Shown piece after piece: positions 12,801 to 20,300 of a stretch of 22,541 bases of DNA. Below the pieces are notes generated by a model. That model ran no database searches. It was not told the origin of the DNA and saw only the letters and a program-made list of their open reading frames with translations. The stretch is from Perkinsus olseni (taxonomy: Eukaryota; Perkinsozoa; Perkinsida). The stretch lies in contig JABANN010000537.1 in the NCBI GenBank assembly GCA_013115125.1, positions 1 to 22,541 on the forward strand, in the 5' to 3' direction. The stretch's first letter is position 1, and each line of letters begins with the position of its first letter. The translations under genes and the position numbers were made by a program.

Positions 12801-12846
12801 CATGAGAGAACATCTAGTCCAGGAGGGTGGAACCCAGCTAGCTTGA
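835..12846 (+). CDS. Giant multidomain surface receptor (FN3, CWC repeats, Cys-rich stalk, polytopic membrane domain)
   Basis: Hand-spliced gene of 21 exons giving about 3,543 residues; the exon lengths sum to a multiple of three with no internal stop. The start is the ATG at 835, the first in-frame Met, followed by a hydrophobic signal peptide (MRPTVATIIKLCCLALTLQG). Order: 12 FN3-like domains (about residues 106-1396), a unique region, CWC modules (to about 2126), GCC2/GCC3-like Cys-rich stalk (about 2246-2408, with more up to about 3060), then 8-9 predicted membrane helices (about 3060-3500) and a charged tail ending at the TGA at 12844-12846. The membrane part carries GFLYLGY followed by YWE, a pattern I know from protist GCC2/GCC3 membrane proteins. 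Likely role (inference): a large plasma-membrane adhesion or sensory receptor. No orthologue or symbol is assigned. The first intron donor and one acceptor remain ambiguous. Confidence 0.85.
1307..5480 (+). other. Array of 12 FN3-like domains
   Basis: Each unit of about 100-115 residues has a Pro-rich start, a V-x-W core strand, a Cys 6-10 residues after that Trp, a mid-domain CxxxC-like pair, and a conserved F/G region of the form GLxxxTxYxFRVRxxC followed by a linker such as PWSxPxxxxT. The extra conserved cysteines are unlike typical animal FN3 and suggest a disulphide-stabilised variant. Seven domains lie in a single 2.26-kb exon, the eighth is split by introns 3565-3680 and 3850-3935, and the last four are in the following long exon. 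FN3 arrays typically mediate extracellular adhesion; that role is inferred here. Confidence 0.85.
4154..4198 (+). other. 45-nt stop-free intron with a hairpin at its 5' end
   Basis: Removing this GT...TTTCAG segment, in phase 0, shortens the ninth FN3 domain so that its core Trp lies eight residues before the Cys, as in its neighbours; retained, it inserts 15 hydrophobic residues. The first 18 nt (GTGGGGATCCGTCCCCAC) form a perfect 7-bp stem with a TCCG loop, starting at the donor. Its length is a multiple of three and it has no stop, so retention would also give an open frame. Confidence 0.65.
6160..7990 (+). other. YxLCWC repeat block
   Basis: Five modules of about 100 residues each carry a G-x-Y-x-L/V-CWC core (GTYKLCWC, GVYSLCWC, GVYSVCWC, GDYQLCWC, GSYRLCWC). 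Each is followed by a Cys, a hydrophobic F-x-x-x-AG strand and a GP turn, as in FRALAGKIRIYGP. A sixth unit near 7905 is degenerate (GLYKICY). Between modules comes a region reading like DRLAIMSECG. I recall similar CWC modules in large predicted proteins of Perkinsus, dinoflagellates and chromerids, but know no named domain or function. The stretch between the last FN3 domain and the first CWC core (5480-6160) is unique sequence with several cysteines. Confidence 0.7.
8030..11023 (+). other. Cys-rich GCC2/GCC3 (ephrin-receptor-like) stalk
   Basis: The segment at 8030-8515 has repeated CxCxxGY and CxxCPxGxYC patterns (for example CEPCSEGHWCPGD and CLPGRYLAPDGTCRRCPGG). After a 130-residue non-Cys domain (8520-8903) the pattern resumes across small exons: 9029-9296 (CPPGTTP, CSAGYKLRC), 9356-9548 (GSCGLCPENHYC), 10184-10334 (CAPCGWSAVKAHSGNTEC), 10390-10516 (CYCSRGYW, NCKPC) and 10882-11023 (MCSACESGWHRPNTYTQCDR). 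Two non-Cys lumenal inserts lie at 9601-10133 and 10565-10805. Such stalks usually sit just outside the membrane, which fits the helices that begin right after. Confidence 0.75.
11087..12846 (+). other. Polytopic membrane domain and short tail
   Basis: Hydrophobic stretches include TVALYLLVYAGGIIILS, YIAIGVFYLVQPVLLLLVV, DMIPVYVATLYLIW, AISIVGLLLWTVGAPLLGLL, a segment across the 12280-12334 junction (VMYAMISGVSSIAHALM), and the pair LLLVFATQIAVQVVITF / AISAIFLIVVFLNVVHML. Recognisable family features are a loop with VDPDLVCYSG, then GAPLLG, then GFLYLGYEDRCWYWE. The last exon is highly charged (RDRRELEKSRMLHKERIQ), consistent with a cytoplasmic coiled tail. The fold resembles the membrane half of protist GCC2/GCC3 proteins. 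I see no channel-filter or GPCR signature, so the transport or signalling activity is unknown. Confidence 0.7.
12280..12334 (+). other. Intron containing a tRNA-like 3' half
   Basis: Inside this 55-nt intron, 12282-12302 form a 7-bp stem with a 7-nt loop. They are followed directly by TGGGTTCGAATCCCA (12302-12316), a textbook T-arm and exact Pol III B box. The strand 12318-12324 can pair at 6 of 7 positions with 12256-12262 in the upstream exon, giving a 70-nt cloverleaf-like outline (12256-12325). The D arm is weak and the U8 and U33 equivalents are absent, so it does not look like a working tRNA gene. Confidence 0.5.
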
Positions 12847-12982
12847 AACACTCTCATTGTGGCCGGCAGGTAGAGGCCCTCCATACCTAGGGAAGCTTAA
12901 TCCAATACGAGTACACGTGCGAGTCTGGGTAGGGGTGTAACATATGACAATACGCCATTCCTGTTGCATCACGACTCCTCAG

Positions 12983-14343
12983 TATAACCCAGTGAGCACC
13001 ATCCTGTGCCTCGTGCGGCGATACAAGTCGCTACACTCACGACTAGCCCTGGTGAAGGTCCTCGAGGATGGCAGTGATCCGAGAACCGCTGCACCATCAG
13101 CTCAGCTCTATGCTGTCCTGGTGAGGATGTGCCGCTACGAGGACATGTGGAGCTCCAGAGTCATCTGTAGGTGCCCAAGGCTCCCTGCCGTACCCTACCC
13201 CGACTGCGATACTGCTTCCTCGGCACGCCGCTGCCCTCCCACTGCGAGTACCGTGTGAACTCATGGGAGAGGGATTATTTCCAGTACAGACACATGGGCC
13301 GTATAGCTCGCGGACTCTCCCGCCGCTCAGGCGGACTCAAAGATCCCTTCTTGATCATTTCGCTCGACAGTGTGCTTGGACCTCCATTGGAGGGGATATA
13401 CACGAGTTTATTCTCAGAGTGCTGTTGGCTTACGCTCAAAGAGAGAGAAGAGAGCGACAAGAAGTGAGACGAGCATTCTACTTTCAATATGTTCTGATGG
13501 AATTGATTAATTCGAGATGCTGGCTCGTGACAGCCGGGGTCCTGTGTGCTGAGAGGCGTGGCGATTGTACCATATATAGCACGATCTATACGGAAAGTCT
13601 ATATCGTTGGCTTGCTGAGCAGCTCCCTCCCGTGTCCTCCCCGGGAGTTCATTCGGTATTTGATCGCCCATGATAAAACTCATTACTTAGAACTGCGGTG
13701 TCCTTCCGGAAGTAACAGACGAGCGGGTCTCTGACGCTGGCAGAGGGCACGAGGTGCCGTGGTACAAGAAGTGCAGTGTTCTTAAACTACCCGAAGATAT
13801 AACGATCGATGAGCTCCACGATGTGCCGGTAGTGGAGCGAGATAAGCACCGAGGTCCGGAACCACCGCCGCCCTGTTCTGTGGGTTGGGCCGATCCCTCT
13901 TCTCCCTCAGCTCCTCTGTATCGATCGAAGTGCTCGAAGAAAGCAAGAGAGCTTATCCCAAACGAGATGAGCTTCCATGGCGATGAGCTATTCAGGGCAT
14001 CACTGAGGGCTAAGAAACTCAGTTCGAGCAGCGTACGAGGAGTGGCAGGTTCTGCAGTGCTCCCTTCCCCTTTCCACCGTAGTGCGCTAACACCTCGTTC
14101 ATAGGAACGATTCACTTCCCGCTTAGTTTGGCGCGGATATCTCCCAGAAACTCAGGTCTGAGCGTTCAGGTGACCGAAATACGGAGGAAGTGGGAAAGCG
14201 AAAAGATGGACAACAAGCGGGAGAAGCTGCCCAGCTCGAGTCGTGGTGGTCCAACCCGCAAACGAGAGCAACCTTCGCGGGAAGAGCTACGAAGCGGTGA
14301 GCAGAGTGCCGTCTCGGCAGTAGCAGATCCTCAGACGTACTGA
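12983..14343 (+). CDS. Five-exon unit: separate gene or cytoplasmic tail of the giant receptor
   Basis: Exons 12983-13120, 13171-13463, 13517-13631 (3' end uncertain), 13691-14032 and 14083-14343 join in phase to 383 codons ending at the TGA at 14341. Well-supported introns are 13121-13170 (GTGAGG), 13464-13516 (GTGAGA) and 14033-14082 (strong pyrimidine tract). The product is soluble, charged and helical, with a proline-rich stretch (EPPPPC) and a very basic-acidic end (IRRKWESEKMDNKREK). No domain is recognised. The only possible start is the ATG at 12944, whose leader looks unnatural. The first clear residues (YNPVSTILCLVRRYKSLHSR) would follow naturally from the receptor's charged tail, so a missed splice across 12841-12982 (for example with a GC donor) is a real alternative. 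Confidence 0.55.
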
Positions 14344-14667
14344 CAATCGTTTCTTTTGTTCTGACCATGACCATTCACACATGACTCCTCCGTCGAATGG
14401 TTGTGTTAACAAGTAGTGCGGGGCTGCTCTCTCGTGTGCTACATCCCCAACACGCAATCAATCCACGAGGATGGCCGCTCATACCTCACGAGATCGGTAC
14501 GCCACGAAACCTTCGTCGTCCTCGAGCGGGCTGCGCAGAAACTTAGGAAAGCCCAAATTGCAAGAAGAATGCAGTGCGGTAGCCCTTGCCCGACAAACGC
14601 CATTTCCGTAATCAGCCCGCACCTCATTATAAGCTTGTCTAGCATATTGGCTAGTTCACCGTCACTC
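14344..14667. other. Intergenic stretch before the orphan secreted-protein gene
   Basis: A plus-strand frame is open from 14416 into the next gene, but its first ATG compatible with a signal peptide is at 14668. The rest reads as ordinary intergenic or 5' UTR sequence. I see no repeat, RNA gene or convincing terminator. Confidence 0.4.
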
Positions 14668-16255
14668 ATGAATCGGCTCCTCCGCCTCGTACTGTGCCTG
14701 GGTTCACTCCGATCGTGCCAAGGGGTACGGACTGCCGGCCAAACATGGAGAAGTTTATTCGGCCAGCAACCGAGGGAAGAGAATATCGAAATGGACAACT
14801 TGAACCCGGTGGAGAACGGAGTCATCAAGTGGATCGATCCCGAGGTGAGTCCAATCATCACAGGAGCTATGCATGGATTTTTCTCAGGACTCTGAAGTGA
14901 AACAGAACGTCACAGAAAATACGATATTCTGTGAGTTGAGAACACAGAATAACATGGCAGTGTTCTTGGACATCGATCGCCGTACTGGAAAGAAGAGAAT
15001 AGCTAGAATAGTATGCCCCATTACGGGCTTTGGCACAGTGTCTCCTGAAAATGCTGTGGAATACGTCCCCGAGACTTTAAAGTGAGTCTATCCCCAATAT
15101 GCTCTGCCCCATTCGCGTTTTGCCAGTCTCGGCAGTCGTTGTTCTGCTTCTGCTCTCAGCTCGGATCCACAGGATTACCAAGTCCTGGTGCTGCAATATC
15201 TCATCAATCAGGCTGGGTCGCCGCCCATCACCGATGATAATGAGAGAGCCGCGTGTTTCAATGTCTTCCATAATATATTCGCCTTTTATGCTGAAAGAGT
15301 CCCCATAATGATTCCGCACGAACCGAATGAAGCGGAGGATATGGATGAAGTGCTTCAAATGGATGAACTGACTCCAGCCACAGCCTCGATAGGCCCACAA
15401 TCACCAGCAACCGTGCGAGAGCCAGTCGCTCCACTCAACCGGCTCAACCGCGAGATCTGCCGAAACATCAAGGACGCCAAAGCCCTCCCTGAGGAATTAG
15501 AAAAGGGAACATACTCAGAGGGCGTACGTCATACTGGTTCAGTTCAACGACTGCTCCCGGTCAACAATGCTCTTGTTTCAGTGGTGGAGAATTCGTCAAG
15601 TGTTTGACCCTAAGAATGAGCGATTGAAATGCACGATAGTTAAGAGACTCCGGTGGATCGGATCCCAGACTAGAGATGTGGACATCATCATAGCGGAGGG
15701 CGTTATGAGAATTTCTGCGAATCTAGGAGGAAAGAGAGAACCTGTGAGGTAAGATGTCGCTCTTTTTCCTCTGAGTTGGATAATGCGTGGGATACCCCGG
15801 AGGGATGAAGCAGAAAGCCCCTCTGTTTTTTGACTTGCATAGAGTGATGCTACGAGAAGAGTGGGGAGTTTACGAATTGGAGAAGCTGTCGATGCTTGTC
15901 TGCCGAGAGAGGCCGGTCGTCGAAGATTCCTGTTCCAAACATTCTCGAGATGACCTTTGCTTGTTCTATCAGGTTGAATGATGCATTGCTTGCGAAGCTT
16001 CGAAGCTACGTGGTCTTAAGCAAAGATGAAGGAGCTCCTAGCCGCTGCGAAGTATTCATCAAAGGGATGCATCGTCACATTACAAAAGATGAAACCCCCA
16101 CGGATACTCCAACCCATACCGACACGCAGTATTCTCCGGTGTATAGCGACACGACATCGTCCTCTACTGACTCGCAGGGGAGTTCTTCTTATGCCGACTC
16201 GCTGAAGGCAGTCTTCGATTACATCATGGAACACGTTCCCCGAAGTCCTGAGTAG
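14668..16255 (+). CDS. Orphan secreted protein, six exons
   Basis: Exons 14668-14844, 14888-15081, 15160-15523, 15582-15748, 15843-15897 and 15950-16255 sum to 421 codons in phase. The ATG at 14668 begins a signal-peptide-like leader (MNRLLRLVLCLGSLRSCQG). Strong splice signals support the first four introns (GTGAGT/TTCTCAG, GTGAGT/CTCTCAG, GTACGT/TTTCAG, GTAAGA/GCATAG). The last intron (15898-15949) needs a weak GTCTGC donor and is the doubtful junction. The body is mixed and acidic (EPNEAEDMDEVLQMDE), with a Thr/Ser/Pro-rich stretch near the C terminus (DETPTDTPTHTDTQYSP) and a final helix (SLKAVFDYIMEH). No family is recognised. It could equally be an organelle-targeted protein. Confidence 0.65.
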
Positions 16256-16501
16256 GCCCATAGCGAGTCCTTTATCTACTTGTTGATGTGAAAGGATTAC
16301 ACGATGTCCCACTGGCCATGCGCCGAGTTGCTGTATGCTGAGAATGCTCAAGCATTGTTGTGTTAAGTCGATAAGCACTAGCATTATGCGAGAGAGTTAC
16401 TCATCGCCAAAACTCCGCGAGCGAATCCCCAATTTTCTTACTCGCCAATTGCATAGTGCATGTCTTGAGAACGGCTGCACCCCATTATTATCACGGTCCG
16501 A

Positions 16502-16542
16502 AACAAGTGTATAACAACAGTGTATAACAATGTACACTTGTT
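16502..16542. repeat. Palindrome enclosing a 13-nt tandem repeat
   Basis: The arms AACAAGTGTA (16502-16511) and TACACTTGTT (16533-16542) are perfect inverted repeats of 10 bp. The left arm and loop also contain two direct copies of AGTGTATAACAA (16506-16517 and 16519-16530), one base apart. It could form a hairpin in the RNA of either convergent gene or be a dyad protein-binding site. Confidence 0.8.
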
Positions 16543-16813
16543 GGTGGTCTTCATCTCTCCCTGCGATGAGTTGTTAGACTCGATGAACACAAGTCGGAAG
16601 GGGAATAGGAAGAAAGTCGTTTATGAGTCAATTGAAATACCATCTAATTAGCGTGTTACGTGTTCCTAACTGTGATGATCTGACGAGGGCCGTCGAGTAG
16701 CCTCAAGACCTCTACCGACACCCAATACAAGCAAGAATGCTCAATGGTCTTGACAGCGAACCAATTGCGCCGGTGAGCTACTGACGACGGCATGAAAGTT
16801 GATGAATGCAGAA

Positions 16814-16837
16814 ATGATGATGATTATGATTATGATA
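16814..16837. repeat. ATG/ATT microsatellite
   Basis: An imperfect trinucleotide run (ATGATGATGATTATGATT and onward) in the intergenic region. Similar short ATG or CAT runs recur nearby (about 16980-16992) and inside introns of the minus-strand gene. Confidence 0.7.
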
Positions 16838-17319
16838 ACTCTCCTCTTCATAAACACGATATCTAACTAACACTGGTTCAGCCTACTCCACATCGCAACG
16901 ATGTGTCTTCATACACGATAACTTCGTACAGCGACTTAGCACCGACAAACTCATGAGGAGGTTCATGACGGGAGCATGCATAATGATGATGGTCTACATG
17001 AATTTAGATTACTAATACTATCTGAATCTACCCATGGATATTCACAACTTTAAGTGGTGATGATTATTATGATATGCTAGTGGGATTCAAGTTTTATCAA
17101 CGTAGCATCAACAGTAGAGGAAGGAGAGGAGCAGACGGTGAATGGGTCGTAAACACCTCCTCGGCGGCGGCTATGCGACTTCGATGGAATCAAATAGGCA
17201 GACTACAAGCATCGGTGCAGCAGACAGGCGGCAACAACATCATCAGACAGGAGCAACAGCAGTAGCTCGAGTGAAACGATAGCAGTCTTCTTGTAAAAGC
17301 GGACCTTCCTCCTACTCGT

Positions 17320-20300
17320 CTACCACATGGGGTACCCTCGGCCGGGAGTGAGGTGCATTCTAGGAGTGTATCCAGGTGCGGAGTCCTTTGCGTTCACGAT
17401 TGGCTCGTTCTCGTCCGCGAACTGAAACAATACAGGAGACGACCGTATGAGCTATAAAGGCCTCTCTACTCTTACCAGCACCGAGCCCTGTAGGTCACCA
17501 CTGACCGCCCCTCCATTCGTCGGTGGAGTGTCGGTCAGACCAGAGGGGAGTAGAGCCCTCTCACGGCGGGGAGTAAGAGTTGCCAATGGGGCACTGTCTG
17601 GCCCGAACTTCTCCAAAATCTGCAGCTAGCAATCGCGATAGAAGGCCGAAGATGAGCTGCCGAGCTAACCTCAAGCAATGCGCTTATTTCCTCCGGCTTG
17701 AAGGTGTGGATCCTTGGGGTCAGCCATTCTTGCACTCCCCGCAATATCTGCAGCATCAAGACAGAAGTGCGATGCAACAGCACTCGCGTTTTACGCCTTC
17801 ATTATTGATGGCATCAACCTCCTCAGCGGACATGATGCTGGCAAAGCTCCTCAGGACAGCGAGGACGTCGGCTATCTCCAAGTCCTGAACAGAGTAGAGC
17901 TTTAGCGATAAGAAGGGAAATGAATCCTACGTGTATACGCGTCTGCATCTCGGAGGCGGCTAGCCTGACGATAGTCGAGAATGACGTGCTCCTTAGCACA
18001 GCAACGAGGCTCTCCCGATCAGTGGACATCGACGGTGTGGGTGGTAGTGTTAGTTGCGGATGCCTGTGCTGATCAGTCCCGCACGGTTTATCGAGGACCT
18101 CAGAGAGGGACCTGATTTTAGCACTGATCCCTCGGCGTGGACAACGCATGCTACCAATGGAAGGCCGTAAGGAGTGCCACTAGAGCCTGACTCGTGAGGT
18201 CCGGCAACTTGGACGTGGGGACCTATTCATGATCCATGGTGCGGCTACGGTCGCAGCAGAGACGGAGAGACAATCCAAAATCCCCTCCAAGGCCACACCT
18301 GCATAAACTGGCACACAGCCAGAATGAGTGCAGCCGGCGGGGAGTAGCTGAGCTTGTACAAAGCCTGGAGGACCTGAATGCAGGGGACTTGACACAACCA
18401 GAGCCCACACCATCCCTCTTCGGGTTGGGAGAGGTGAAGAGAGCGGACCGACCTCATCACACAGAGGCAGCATTGAAAGATCGTTACCTACATTAACGAC
18501 TGCCCCAGGTGAGCATATCATCTGTTGCTGTTGCTGTTGGTTTGTTGTTGATGTTGTTGTCCTGCCAACACCACTACAGATGCTCATCGAGCACCTGCTG
18601 CTGCTGCTGGCTGACGATACAATAGACGCCCGAGTGATCGGTGAGGATCCTCTGTTACCCGCTGCCACCGTCGAACCGGAGTACATCGGCGAGATCGACG
18701 GTGACATCCCTGAGAGAGTGATGCTCAGGGCAGCAGCTCGCGACCGGAGAAGCACCACCTGCACTACTAGGGGCAGTCGACCCAACTGAGCATCTCTGAG
18801 CAGCCATCAGGATCCTTTCTGGAGACCCCGAATCACGTCCGAGCCCTTCCCACACACCACCGGCAGCATTTAAATGCCCGGGATGGTCGCACCAGGCGAC
18901 CGAGGCGCCGTCAGAGGATGCGCACTTGCACATGGTGAGATGCACTAGCTGGTCAGAAAGCCTACTACAGAGCCGCCTCAGCACGTCCTGCCGAGCAAAA
19001 TTCACTTCGATAATCCCAACAACAGACGCTACCTCATCGCGATAAGATAGAAGACCCAATGCACAGATGAAGTTGCAGACGTCCAGGGAGGTGAGCTGGG
19101 TGGTAAGATGGTACTCCCCTTTATGAAGACTTCCAGGGACCGTCGACTCACACTGGAGCGCCGCGCATATTGCCTGAGACAGCAATTACGGCTAGAATGG
19201 GGCATGCTCCAATGGAGCGATCGACATGATGACTGACCTCCAAGCAGGCCACGTTACGGTGTTGCAGTCTTCCCAAGGCCAATGCTATGTTAGTGAGGGC
19301 GCTTACTCGGTACTTCTCAGGGTTAGACGATACATGACTGCACACGGCGGTCATGAAGTACTCTACATTGGACTGCTGCGGTGGCTCCCATAATAGCAGT
19401 CCGAACGAGTATCTTGCAGCGGCCAAGTCAATCATCATAATCATTCCGACTCGGTAACACCGTACACGATGAGAGCGATATCTCCGGGCTTGAAGTCCCT
19501 CAGACGTGGCACCGATGAGGGGCCTGATCGAGCAGGGGCAGGTGTAGGGTCCGCCACACGGATACGAGAACGACGGGGAAAATGGCAGCTCAGATGCCCT
19601 CAGGTTTAACTTACCGAAAATGTTGGAGGTCCTGGATGCAATACTTATCGTTGGGGAGGCGTCAGAGTAGCTACTGGCCACTTGCTGCAGCTGCTGTTGT
19701 TTGCCTGGACAGCAGAGCATGCCGTTGTTGTTATAACACAGCGTTGGTGATGACAGAATTCCTTGTACGACCTCGATGAAGAAGGCAGTGTGGACCTGGC
19801 CAACAATGACGATCGAAGCGGTTGTGGTAGTATAGATGATGCTACATATCCGAGTATCCCATAAGCGTGGACAACACTCGCAATCTCCTGTGATTTGAAT
19901 GCATTCAATCTGTGGCACATGATCGATCCAAAAGCATCCAGCAGAGGATCATGACGGAGACTGAGGCGACACAGTGAGTGACTAAGGAGGAGCACGAGCA
20001 TCAGCGCTCTACTACCTGAGCTTGGAGAAGGCCACAAGGGTGTTGGCAAAGTCCTGCGGGGTGGAGTACTGCGAGAACTGATCTAGTGAACAGAGACGGC
20101 CGACGACGTGGTCTGCTATAGCGTTGAGGAAGGCTTCATGGCGGTAACTTGAGCGGTGAGGGTGAGAACTGTGGCGAGGATTGTGTAGAGTACCCTAGTC
20201 CTCCTAGGGCAAACATCGTGTTAGATATCCCCTGCATGTTGAACTCATGCAGACGAGCGATCATGTTTTCACAGACCTCCCGGCATAGATCATCACACCT

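Larger units (their letters stand above)
16256..17319. other. Convergent intergenic region, AT-richer
   Basis: This lies between the stop of the plus-strand orphan gene and the stop of the minus-strand repeat protein. It is visibly richer in A and T than the genes and has no long convincing frame (a 63-codon frame at 17074 is low-complexity). It holds a palindrome with an internal tandem repeat at 16502-16542 and an ATG/ATT microsatellite at 16814-16837. Both neighbours must end transcription here, but no canonical poly(A) signal could be assigned. Confidence 0.5.

Noticed and set aside
13263-13673. Plus-strand frame of 136 codons as one exon
   Set aside because: Its helical-looking middle is attractive, but frame continuity and the strong GTGAGA donor at 13464 favour the other frame up to 13463, with only its 3' part (from 13517) used.
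17074-17265. Small plus-strand frame in the convergent gap
   Set aside because: It is short and low complexity (Gly/Arg then Gln), with no splice or start context.
18180-18785. Minus-strand frame of 201 codons as a single exon
   Set aside because: Its lower part conflicts with phase-matched repeat exons (18373-18299 and 18222-18155) in other frames; it is Ser-rich and looks like a shadow.
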